A stretch of DNA of 64,000 bases from positions 1,882,851 through 1,946,850 of the forward strand of contig VXAI01000090.1 of NCBI GenBank assembly GCA_013399305.1, read 5' to 3'. This DNA comes from Rostratula benghalensis. Its lineage: Eukaryota > Chordata > Aves > Charadriiformes > Rostratulidae. Shown piece after piece: positions 38,080 through 50,500 of the stretch; position 1 is the stretch's first letter; every line of letters begins with the position of its first letter. The notes beneath the pieces are model-generated. The model had not been told where the DNA came from, searched no databases, and saw only the letters and a list, made by a program, of their open reading frames with translations. The translations under genes were made by a program, and so were the position numbers.

Positions 38080-38560
38080 TGGGGGAGGATTCATGCGCTG
38101 CCCCTGACCGGACGAGGTGGGCAGATAAAGAGGCAATATCGACATGGGAAGGGCGACTCAGCTGCCTCCTCCCGCCCTTTGCCGCGGCCCCGCTGGGCAC
38201 GACGCCCGCCCGCGGTCCGCCCCCGCGGGGCCGGGCGGGCGGGGCGCTGTCCCTGCCGCCGGTGCTGAAGGGGCGGTGCCGCACCGGCACCTGCCGCCCG
38301 CCGCCAGCCGAGCTGCAGCCGCCGGCTGCCGGCCATGGCCGCGCTCCTCTGCCTCGGTAAGTGCGGTGGGAGGTGGGGTGGGAGGCAGCCCCCAGCCTCG
38401 CCAGAGCTCTCGCTTGCCCCCGGCCTCTCCTGTCTTTTTCTTTCGGCGGTTTCCTCTTACAGCTCCGTTCCTTGCTCCTTCTCCCGGACAGCCGCGTGGC
38501 AGGGGAGCAAAGGTACCTGTTGGGGGTTTGCACTGGTGTGCAGCCTTCAGGCCCTTCTTC
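38080..38560 (+). promoter_or_regulatory. GFRAL: CpG island promoter of GFRAL
   Basis: An abrupt GC- and CpG-rich island, with several GC-box-like GGGCGG cores (for example in 38233-38246 and near 38271), surrounding the first coding exon. No TATA box is visible. Its position immediately upstream of and over the ATG at 38335 makes it the likely GFRAL promoter and leader. Confidence 0.75.
38335..38356 (+). CDS. GFRAL: GFRAL coding exon 1 (start of signal peptide)
   Basis: A 22-base coding piece, MAALLCL plus one base, with good start context (GGCC before ATG, G after) and a near-perfect donor G|GTAAGT at 38357. Joined to exon 2 it gives MAALLCLVLFMYFTSISTA, a convincing signal peptide with small residues at -3 and -1 (Ser, Ala). 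The match in phase, the CpG island and the hydrophobic continuation support this start. It is far too short for ORF-based detection. Confidence 0.82.
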
Positions 38561-41500
38561 ATTCTGCTTCCAGGTAGCAAATCTGAAGTGGGAGGTAAGG
38601 CAGGGTAGCATGGTTGGTAGTAGCAGCAGCGATAAGAAGTTGAAGGGGTGACGAGACTTACACATGGGATGCCTCATCTAAATAAACAGCCACTTGTTTG
38701 CTAAGTGGAAAGCATTTGGTGCTGGCAGTGCTACAGAGTAGGCTATTGACATTTCCTTTTGTGTTCGAATGGAGAATAAGGGAAAATCAACAATGCTGGA
38801 GGAATTGGTAGAAAAGAATGCAACGAGAGAAGTATATTTCAATATATTTTATTCTCCTTTTCCCCTCTCTACATATTGTGTATGTGCTGCTTCTCTCTTT
38901 AATATCCCACTACTCTAAACTCATATTCCACTGCTTTAAACATTATGTTAGGCAGTTCTTCCCCAGGTTGTGTTAGAATCAAATTGTCCTTTATAATTTT
39001 TCAACTATATTCAGCTATAGCTTGCCTTTCTCTTTTGGAGCTATCTATCTTGCTGCTGTTGCTGTTGGATAGAAACCACATCTTTGTTTCCCATTATTAA
39101 TTATTATCTGCCAGATAGAAATTCTGCAGTCTTGGGGGAGACACTAATTCCTAAATACCTCAGCTCCCAATCTGCAAAATGAAGGTGCTAAGTTCTCCTT
39201 TTCCCCCTCCTTTCCACTTTAGACACCAAAGTCTTCAGAACAAGAAATTTTACACCTACCTAGTGAATCCATAGACACCTGTTCAAAAAAACAAACATCT
39301 GTAGAAACCTAAATTTATGTATCTTCATGTCAAAATATATTCCTCTAAAAGTTGTAGATACAGACTAATTCTTAGGTCTCCTGAACTAGGAGTAGAAAAC
39401 AGTCACTTAGCACTCCAAACACCACATAGCTAAAGTGAATTACTTAAGGTAATAACTGTCAATTTAAGCAACTGTATAAGCTATAGTGCGCTGGATTCTA
39501 AACTCGTATAGGCCAGTTTGTTTCATGTACGTTTGCAACAGTCCTGTGCATTGCTCAGGAAACAAAAATCCATCCATAACACACCTTTCTATCTAAAGAA
39601 GCCCTTTATTAGACTGAATTAGCTTCAATCATAAAATATGCCACTTGGCTCTTTATTTTGCAAAAGCATCTCCTCCTTTTTGTGGGCACAGTTTCCAGGT
39701 AGGTTCAAAATAAACACACTCTGAAATAAATCCTCACAAAGGAGCAGGAGCTGCTAATTGGCTTCTAATCAGTCCTACTTTGACTATTCATTTTCAGACA
39801 CTGCTTCTCAAATGCTCTCTTAACTGGAGGGAGACAGCACAGAGTCTTTGTGCTGCAGATGCTAATTAGATGTATAAATCTTCCATTGTAAATCTTACCT
39901 ACAAAATAGATAAATGGTTAACCAGCATAGTACCTTTTCTTAAAAAGTTCCTCGGTGTGTAATTTCTTATTGTCTTTTAGGGTCTTTTTCACCTATTTGG
40001 CAACTTTTTTCTCTGTCATCTCAATAAATAGTGAGTAATTTCACAATTAGAAAGAATTTTGCAGACAGTACCATGACTAAAATGTTGTCATAATGAGCTA
40101 AAATTGTCCCTGTAGATGGCCCAGCTTCACATTCCACAATGTCAAGTGGCAGGAGTTCTTTCTATCTATCAGTCTTCCAGGATGACCAACACATAGCCTA
40201 ATATGAAGGAATATGTGCAACTGGGTAAGAATTAGTACCAGCTATAGTAAGCATGAGTGGCTGCTTCTGTGTCTCTTATGCACCCTAGATGCTATTGCAC
40301 TTGTCAGTTTTAAAATATTAAATGTTGCTTCATCTTTATTGACATGGGACCAGCAAATGTTCTCTACACAGGTAAGCATCATTCCCAGAAAGGAGGGCAT
40401 CACTTCTAAACAGTAGTGGCTTTTTAAGATTGTTAAGAGCAATATTTGATTTTTAATTTCTCTTTCATAAATGTATCATTGGAAGCATTTAATTTATCTG
40501 AACAGGGTCTGGAAAAGTCCTGAGTGAATATTTCATGCCTCTTGCAGAAGATATCTAAGAAATTAAACAGTGCTGCAGGTTCCTCAAATTCCATATGAAC
40601 TTGCCCAAACATAAGGAAAAAAAAAAAAAAAAAAAAAAAAAAAGGAAACTTCATCTGGGAGATGCTGTGTCCTTCAATACCTAAGGAAAATACTTCCATC
40701 AAGTGTTCAGCAGCTAGTTTGATAAGGCCCAAAATCAACGTCTGAAACTTAATTTCATAGAAAATTAAGACACATGGTTACAAATTACAGGTTGTGTTAC
40801 CATGGGAATGTTGAAGAAAGAGCTAAACCCCAACTGATTTGTCTTTTCTTAGCAAGGCAAGGCAATTTAATTTTCTACTCATAAGCCAGAGGTAGTGTTG
40901 ATTTAAAATTCTTTACCTTGAAATCTCTGTATCAGCCTTCAGTTTCAGAACTTTTTTATGTAATTAACATGGCCTTTAGGCTCAGTGCACTCAGGGAAGC
41001 AGATAAAGACATAATTGTGGGGGTTGCTTTCAAGAAATTATGCCTCTGAAATAAAACAAAGATGATAAATACTGTACTATGAAATAAAATTTCATTTATT
41101 GTCTAACAGTTATGTATCTGTCAAATCTCTTCCACGTGGTCTATTCATAGGAATTCCTGTGTAGTCTTTAACTTGATGAAAGTGCAGTCCAAATGAAATG
41201 CTGTTTCCTTTGAATTTTATACTATCTTCCTTTATATTATTTATTATGGGTCTCAAACTGCAGTCATTTCAATATATCTAAAGACCCATCGCTATAGGTG
41301 ATACTGAGGTAAAAACAATACAAAATATGCCACACTGCAACTGTGAAAATTTAAAATTTAAATTTAATTTTCCAGTTGTGAAGCTGAGGGAGCTTTATTC
41401 TGTTAAATACTAACTTGGTAGAAAAATTTGATTCTATAGATGAACTACAGTAAATCATAGTTTTATAATCTAAATGTAAATGAAAAAGGTTAGTACAATA

Positions 41501-44500
41501 TCTTTTGTATTAAATAGTCATCATATTCTTGTTTTACAGTGCTGTTCATGTATTTCACAAGTATATCTACTGCCCAGACTCCTGACTGTCTGTACTTGAA
41601 GGAGCAATGTATAAATGCTGCAAATGGATGTGAGAGTGTCTGGAATGTTGTTGAAGATGTCTGCAATATTTCAGGTAATTCTTAGGGGTGTACACGGCTT
41701 TATTTTGAATTGCTAAATGGTTGCATATTCATAGTTTATCATAATATTGCTGTGGTAACTGAACAAAGTTAGTGAGATTTCAAAAAGAAAATTATGACAA
41801 AAGACAATCCACTTCTGAAATCCTTGACAATGGTAAATACTATTTTCAATAACAGTCACACTTTCTCTTCAGCAAGGTGATAAATGAAATTTCTGGACTA
41901 TGAACAAAGTGAGAGTCTGAACCAACTCAAGAAGTCTGAATTCAGCAGAAATTATGCTCCTGTGGGATCCTAATAAATAACGCCAGTATGCAGCTGGAAA
42001 AAGTTTCAACCTTGCTTTCCAGAATTCAGAATTCATGCCCCTTCCCTGAAAATGTTCAAAGCCAGGCTGGTTGGGGTTTTGAGCAACCTGTTCTAGTGGG
42101 AGATGTCCCTGCCCATGGGAGAAGGGCTGGAAATTGATGATTTTTAAGGTCTCTTCCAACCTAAACCATTCTATGATTCTATGATCTGGCATGATACCCA
42201 AAACAATGTAGTAGTTACTTAGAGTAATTTTCAAATATTGTATCAGAACATGAAACAAGTCAAACAAATCATGCCTCAAAGAGAGCTGTGTTGTAGGGAG
42301 GCACGTTCTATTTATTCATTGAATAATACCTACATGTCAGAGTGATTCACTTGCAGGGAGTGATGGTACAATAAGGTGCAGGCTATGACATGACTAAGCC
42401 TCCTTGATTTCCTAAACAGATTCTCACATAAATGAAAGCAAAAAATCAATCTCTACCTCTGCTTATTGTACTTCCAACATTGGTGCATCGTTTCCAAGTG
42501 AAGTATGTTTCAAGTGGGTAGGACCAGGTATTCAATTTTAAATGGGACCAGGTATTATAAGTGTGACCTGAAACTCATCCTAATCTCTGTTGTCATTCAA
42601 ATGAAAATGTTCCTTTCCCCAAAAGCCTATTATCTTCTTGAACAAATCTTGGGTATCAGTCACCATCCCTCTCTTTCTTTAAATCCTTCCAAGACTTTGC
42701 TGTTAAATGTTGAGTATTCACTTGCCAGGTGCTCTTAATATGGAAGGGAGATGAGTGTATAGTGGGATAGTGCCATTAGATAAGCTAGTAATGACACTTT
42801 TGTTGACTGATAAATGTCATGGGTCTTGATCTGCCTAAGCTGCATCAGCACTAGCAAATAAAATGGGCCAGGGACCACACCCTCAGCAGTATGGACAGTC
42901 ACTTGCAATTAGCCTAGCCCATGCCTTGGTCCTGTTCATAAACGCACCCGAGTAGTACATTACTGCCATTTCTAACAACTTAATTCCACAAGGCAGGTTC
43001 TCCATCACTGGTAATCAGAGGTACCTATAACTCTATGTAAGCCTCCCTTCTCTTTATATTGAAATTATTTGAACAAAACCGGCCATGTCCTGATGCCATC
43101 ATCTGTCCTGAGCCTCAGCTACAGCAAAGTTAATAAAGTGAATGTCCCTTTGTCTGTCTTGATGTCAGGATCCAGTCTCATGTTGGGTCTTTGTGGAACG
43201 TCAGGCAGCAGTTAACTTCATGGTCAATAGTTCATTGCTAGAACATCCACCTGCAGTGTAAACTATCTGAATGCTTCTGTCCATCTAATTTTTTGTCCTA
43301 ACTCACAAGGCAGTATTTAAAATAATTAGAACAAAAAATATTCTAAGGGGTTCTTCTTAGTGTGTCCTGTTCCAGATATGTATCTGCTTTGCACAGAATG
43401 GCTCAATACTTTTAAGAACAGAGTAAATGAAAAATACATGATAACCTAATGGTTACAACAGTCCACAAAGGAAATGGGTTTCAGCTCATGTTCTATTTAA
43501 TTTTTAAATATTTTATGTGAAGTGGAACAGTTTCAAAAGATATGGCTGCTGTTTGAATAAAAATATTGGAATATGCAGTAATTTCAGGCTGAAGACAGTG
43601 ATCTAAAGACGAGTTCTCTAGAACCAAACCTCTTCCCCAAATTAGAAGTTGTTTAGTTTGCTTCTCTCACATCATTCACAAAGGTATTAGCAGCAAAACT
43701 TCTTGACATAAAGATCAGGATTTATACTGTAGCCTATACTTCATCATTCCCTGCAAACAGATGAAGTGGGCCAACACGATTTCTTCTGTGGTCTCCCCTT
43801 TGAATTTATTGTATTGTCCATAATACGCCATTATGTGTCCATTATGTGCCATTTCACTCACTTATTGTCACAGAATCACAGAATCACAGACTATCAGGGA
43901 TTGGAAGGGACCTTGAAAGATCCTCTAGTCCAGTCCCCCTGCCACATCCTGAACACCTAGATCAGGTCACACAGGAATGCGTCCAGACGGGTTTTGAATG
44001 TCTCCAGAGAAGGAGACTCCACAACCTCTCTGGGCAGCCTGTTCCAGTGCTCCGTCACCCTGACCGTGAAGAAGGGTTTTTTTTGTCCTATGTGCTTATT
44101 GCTTATTCACTGATATTAATAGTATTTGTAACTGGGTAAGAGAAACCTTCTGAAAATAAATTCTTGCTTGTTTGCTTTTGCATCTGTGTATTGCCTTAGG
44201 ATAATAGCCTTTGGCAAGGACTCTCGAGCATTGCAGGGCACTCAGATACTGTGTTGGGTCTAGGACAAATTATTCTAAATGTGGTTATTAGGTGCCATGA
44301 CCCCAGAAGGTGTAAACCCAGAGTCACACAGCTGCTGGTACCTCTCACAGAGCCCACAGAAACAGCAAGAGAAAATATTCCAGCAATCTTATTAGTAAGA
44401 ATACTGTCTGTCAAGAGGACTCTACATGTGCAAACTAAAAACCTAATGGATGAGGTGTAGGAATGGAAAAGGCCCTTCAGTTCTGATCATGAACATGTTA

Positions 44501-47500
44501 GTTGGAGACAACAGTTAATGAGGCAAATATTCTTTTTGCTATTTTCTTTATGAAAAACCTAACTACAAGTTATAATTACACTTGTTCTCTGTGGTGTGAG
44601 TTTAATAACTCAATCCCTCAGGCTGTAACCTCCAAGTAAAATGTGTGCATTACTAAGACATCCATCTTTTGTTCTTCAGAGCAGGTTTGGGAACACTTTC
44701 CAGATGACTCTCCAAGTCACTCCTTTCTCTGTGGAACTATCTGTCAGTGCTTCCCTACTACTACTACAGCAGCATTTTCAGAGTCTTAGTTTATAGTCCT
44801 CTGAGTCCATTCCTTCTTCCATTTCCTCTTCTGTGCCAAGATATAGTGGGGGGAAAAAAAAGGGAGTGAAAGTGTCTATAAGCCAGCTTTCACATCAGTA
44901 TGGAAAAGACTGAAATATTTAATTTTGATGGAACTGAAACTTTTCACTTTGAAAACATCAGAAATGTTTCAGCACTGCAGAATGAAGATTTTAGGCTTGG
45001 GGGTTTCTGTTTTTTTCTTCATTCACTGAAAAAAAAATATGAATTTTCTGAGCCCTAATTTAACTACAATACATTTTCTTAATTTTTTGGAGCTGGAAAC
45101 ATTTGGCCTTAAAAGAAAAAAAAAATCTAAAATCTCCTAAATATTAAGGAATCACATTTTGAATTAGATTTAAAAGAGTTTATTTTTCTTAGAATAACAG
45201 AATCACTGAGTTTGGAAGGAACCTCTTGAGATCCAGTCCAAACGCCTTGCTCAGACAGGGTCAACTGCAGGCTGTCTTCCACGACTGTGTCCAGTTGGAT
45301 TTTGAATATATACAGTGATGGAGGCACCAAAGCCCCTCTGGGAAACCTCTTCTGCTGTTAGACCACCATCATATTAAAAAGTTTTTTTCTGACCTTTATA
45401 AGGAATTATTTTTATTTCTGTTTGTACCTCTTGTCCTGTCACAAAGGTGTCTGTCCCTGCCTTATTCATTCCCCTCCCATGAGGTATTTATACACATGGA
45501 TATGTGTATTGGAACACCCCTGAGCTTGCTCTCCTTCAGCTCTCCTCATAGTACAGATTCTCCAGTTCATCAATCACATCTATGACACTTTGCAAGAGCC
45601 ACTGCGCTATGCCCATGTCCCTCTTGTCCTCAGGAGCCTAGCTATGGACATTGTGGTTCAGATGTGTATTCACCAGTGCTAGGGGGGAAATCCAGTACTT
45701 TCTTCTGCAGTCCTCAGGTGCAATTCCCACTGAGATGATTGAAGAGGTGACCGTGGAAGAACAGAGATTATCACCGTGGAAATGTCAGATTCTGCTGTGT
45801 CATGCTTCTGTCTCTGGTCCCATGCACATAAATTGCACATATAAGGAAATCAAATGTACATATAAAGAAATCAAATTATGAATAATGGCTGCCAAGCTTT
45901 AGATCAGAGAACATCTATTGTAAATACCTTGGAAGCATATGGATAAGCTAAAATATATTACCTAGAACTAATCAATGGTAAAGCAACAGTAATTGAAAAC
46001 CAGCAATAAAATATTTTCTACTGTTCATCACAGCTGAATAAACACAGTGTACAAACAGACCAATACTGATTATAGGTTATTTCTACACAGCTTTCAAGAG
46101 GCCAGGCAATCTGGTGTGCTTCCTGAGTCTGTCTATGCCTTTTGCGCGTTCATAGCCTCACAACCTTCTTCTCACTACCTGGTTGTCGGCTGCTGTGATT
46201 CAGCTCAGTCTGTTCACTGGGCATGAGGCCACTCTGAGCAGAACTCCTGTACCTGGCTCCTAACCACAACCTATTAGTGTCATGAAGACTAATGAGCTAA
46301 GTGAGGCTGGGGTGCTGCATATGATACACCAGGATTTGTATTTCTTATTTTGCTCTGTCTACTTCTACTCACTTCCACCTTTGAAGTGACCTTGGGACCT
46401 TGAAGAATACAGTCATAAATTTTCTAAATTAGCTAATTTTTATACAAGCCCCTCCTGATATTCTTTGCTCTTTTTCCACTTCTGGTATTTGTCCTTCTCA
46501 AATCATCTCCTAAAATTATTTTATTATCCCCTATTCACTTGATAAAATACATTAGAATATCCATCCACCCACTTCCATGGACCTCCATAGTTCCTGTGTC
46601 ACCACATACTTTACACTTTTTTTTTTATGGTCAGGGGTGCTTTAAGTCTCTGACCTTCAATAGATCTCCTGAGTTTCTTGGCTACTGGAAAAAAGAAGAA
46701 AATGTGAGGGCTAAGGATAATGGTCATGGTCTACTACTAAAAACGCAGAAGGCAAGTTGGAGATGAGGTTGGAGTGACACAGGCAGGCCTGGGCACCATC
46801 ACCTCCTCCTTTGCTGATGCAGAGGTGAAGTGGGAGCAGAGGCTGGGAACTATAGCTTTTGCTGGATTGCAACATTCACCTCTAGCAGTGCACATTTTAA
46901 TACATTCCCAGACCCTCCTTAGTCAGCAACAGTAGCTGGAGAAGGAGCAATGCAGATTACTGTCTGAGAAAGGATTTTGGGGTGGCAGCATGGTGATGTG
47001 CACTCCAGAATAGCTGATATTCATTCCTTCAGGCACAGGCAAAATGCACTGTTTCCTCTTGCAGGCCTTTGCCTAGACTGCCTTCTACTGCTCTTTGTGT
47101 CAACGACATACAAATGATGTTAAAACTCTAATCACATTAAAGCTTCTCCATGGTGGCACTGACACATGGCTGCTAGCTTTGGAGTTTCACTAGAGCACAC
47201 AGTCTCTGCTGCTCCGTGCTAGTCACCAGGGAGGCAGCAAGGCAGGAAGCCAGACATCACTGTTGATGGGGAAGAGACAATAGCAGATGTGCTCAGTAGA
47301 TTAAAAGCCATCCTCGTGCTGACCCGTGACCAGCCTGGATGTTGTGAGCCACATGCTCCTTATCTGACCTTTTGTGAGATACTTAATATCTATGAGGCCA
47401 AGAGAGGAAACATGCTGTTTTGGGGTCCTGCATACCTGTTTGGACAAAGTAGATCATGGCTTTCACAACATAAACTTTTCTTAGATGGTATTAAACTGCT

Positions 47501-50500
47501 GCTTCTGTAAATTTCTTAAGTAACTTATAACTTTCTTAAGAAATGACAAGTAATTAAATACTTTTAAAACCTTTTAGTCCCTAAAGTAGAGGGTTGATTG
47601 ATTTCCCTTTGTACCATAAACTAGTAAATGTTCTTTATTTTTACTGCATACACACAGAAAATATGTCCTGACAGCCTGTGTGAATGTCTTGGAGTCCAAG
47701 TGTACAAGTGATCAGTGGGCTTTAAAGTGGACTGGGAAACTTAAGGCTGCTACCTATTTTTCCTATGTCAATTGCTCCCTTATTTTTATTATTCCAATAA
47801 AATAATAATAAAAAGTAATTATTGGACTATAGTTTGATGTCATTGCAAACTTAAGCAGTGAAGTTTTTCTACAAGGTAGGAGCCCAAGGCCATATCCAAA
47901 CAGCCAGGCATTTGTAGGCTCACCCCATCCTCATGTGAGCGAGGGATCTGAACCAGAGCTGACATCCCTCAGGGTGGTGTTAACATCTCCATCAGCACGG
48001 GCTACACCTGCCCTCCTGTCTCCCCTCTCTTACTCCATTACATGGCAGTACCTTTCCCTGCACTGTCAATTCCCATCCCTATAGCAGGTACCTCATTTCT
48101 ACACAGGATCAAGACAAGTGTCTCAGTGCCTCAGTTCAGGATGTGCCCCTTCAACTTCTGTGCACCTTTTTGATTTGGTATCTGTGCCTTATCTACCTAG
48201 AATAAAAGGTATGAGTTTAAGCTTTTACATACTTTGGAAATGAGAACAGAAAAAGACATTCTAGCAATGGGTCAGATCAGATAAAAGAAGGTAAGATTAG
48301 CACAACTTCATTATATCACTCTGAATATTATTTAAAACTTGTAAATTATGACAGATTCTCAAACAAAACGAGGTTCAAACCATCTTCTCCAGGCAAAACA
48401 TATTTTTTTGTGCTTCAATTGAATTGTTTTATGTAACCATCTCCCTTAAGCGTTCATAAACATTAACAATGTTATAATTTTAATCATGAGTTCTAGGTAA
48501 TAGATGCAAGGCAGAAGACGCTATTGGATGTAATAGAATCATCCAGGTCCTGGCTGACGAATACCCAGAATTTAAAAACTGTGTCTGCACTACAGGTGAT
48601 TTCTGTAGCGTCACAGCTTGGCTTGAGAAAGAGTGCAGCATTAATAAAGGTAACTAAACATAAAATTTTTAATTATGAAGAGCAATGAGAAAGATATAAT
48701 TCTGTAATCCTCATTTTAACTGGCTTCAAGTTTCTTTGTGTATTTCTCAAACAATTTGTTTTGTCCTTTCTATGACATTTGCACTCCAACATGCGTATGG
48801 ATGCAATGCAATACCTACATTTAAATAAACAAAAGCAATAAAATGCATGTGAGAAATTTAAATGACTTCTAAAGGTCTTGCTCAATCTGGTGGAAAACAA
48901 GAGTGAATATATGTGTGCTGAGGACCATTTGTTGCCCAAGGAGGCTTGAGCACCAGTGGATCCATGTTATGTATAGAGAGCCACATCCAGACACCTTGTG
49001 AATGGGAGTGTCAGTCAATGGTGATGCACAGCTGTGCAATTTTGTCACACTGTGTTACAGGAGCATCTTCACTACATCTAGAAGATGTCACTGAATACGG
49101 GAAATACATTTACTACCTTTATAAAGCTGTATATATGTTATATAAAAAGCAGCCTTTTAAAAACTCTATTGTAATCAATGGGCCCAGCTCCTTTAAATTC
49201 ATTTTTTATTATTCTAAGAACTTGCTTCCCTTCAGAAAGACTATCTCTATAACTGAGAATTACTTGGTGCATGAAGGCTTGCAGTTTCTGATCCAGTATA
49301 TCCTGGAGTAACAATTGGCAAAGCTGACATAAGAGAGGTAAAATCAGCCAATGAATGAGAGTCTGGAAAGTGAGCCCCAGGGTTGATTCCTGGCACTAAT
49401 CCGTCACTCCTTGCTGGCATCAATCGGCATACATCAGATAGCTGTAGAATATATGGCTTTATTGCAGAGGAAATAATAACATCCTGATCTGTAGAACTCC
49501 CTAGAATCATAGAAACACAAGATTGGAAAGGACCTACAAGATCATCTAGCCCAATCGTCCTTGCCCCAAATAAGAAGAGTGGGTATCTAAAACCTGATGT
49601 TAATGTCATTGAAATAGTTGCTTCTGCTTCTAGCAAAATGAAGTAGTTTTGTATTTTTTGTGATTTCTCACCAGTAAATTGAGATGGAGTTACACTAGAA
49701 TCAGTTTTATCTACAGATCATTGCTTATAGTGTTGGCAAATACTTTCAGAAGTAATTCTCTAATGTTTAACTTTAATGAATACCCTGGGTAATAAATGAA
49801 CCATCTTCTGGAATTGCCATTCTCTCTTTACAAATCATGCATTAAATTTAGATGATAATCCATGATATGACCAATCTTTGGGTGGTTAAAATTATATAAG
49901 ATGAAGCCTTTTATGCAGTAATTTTAGTGGGGTTTTCTCATATTACTATTAGCAGCTGAATTGTTGAAGCAGACTGTATTATACAGCTACCAGGACACAG
50001 TAAGCATGAGGGAGATTCATTAGTCTGCAAGACTCTGAAATTATTATGTATTTACTTACAGCTCAGAATGAAACTAGAGCTGTTTCATTCATTTTATTGC
50101 ATTAAGACAATTATTATCCTTTTCCTGAATTTGTTTACTTATTTGTACAGAATATTTGGAAACTTCCTCAAGATCAGCTACTGAACTGCATTTTAGGCAA
50201 CACAGAAACTCTGAACACCAAAGACACCGGGAAGAACTAGAGAATGACTGCACTATTGCAAAACAACGCTGTCAAGAGGACCCTTACTGTTTTTTAGTGT
50301 ATAAGAGCTTCCAGCAAGCATGCCGGGCAGATGTGGCAAAATGCAGGCTCCCAACAGTCAACAAGGAGTGCTTGTCAGCGTGGAAGCAGCTGAGGAAAAC
50401 AGTGCTGGGAAAGTGCAAGTGCCCAGAGCCACTTCAGATGAGATGTGTTAAAATATGGAAGGCAATAGTTAACAACCCTTGCTTACAATACTCTCAAGAG

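Larger units (their letters stand above)
41675..48496 (+). other. GFRAL: GFRAL intron 2, with three CR1 fragments
   Basis: An intron of 6.8 kb containing CR1 pieces at about 42036-42186 (+), 43868-44083 (-) and 45191-45712 (-). A short direct repeat (ATATAAGGAAATCAAA / ATATAAAGAAATCAAA) lies at 45839-45877. No further exon was supported. Confidence 0.85.

Noticed and set aside
38003..38677. Long minus-strand open frame (224 codons) and several overlapping frames on both strands near the GFRAL promoter
   Set aside because: GC-rich CpG-island DNA has few stop codons; the translations are Arg/Pro/Gly/Ala-rich with no domain and overlap the GFRAL first exon and promoter.
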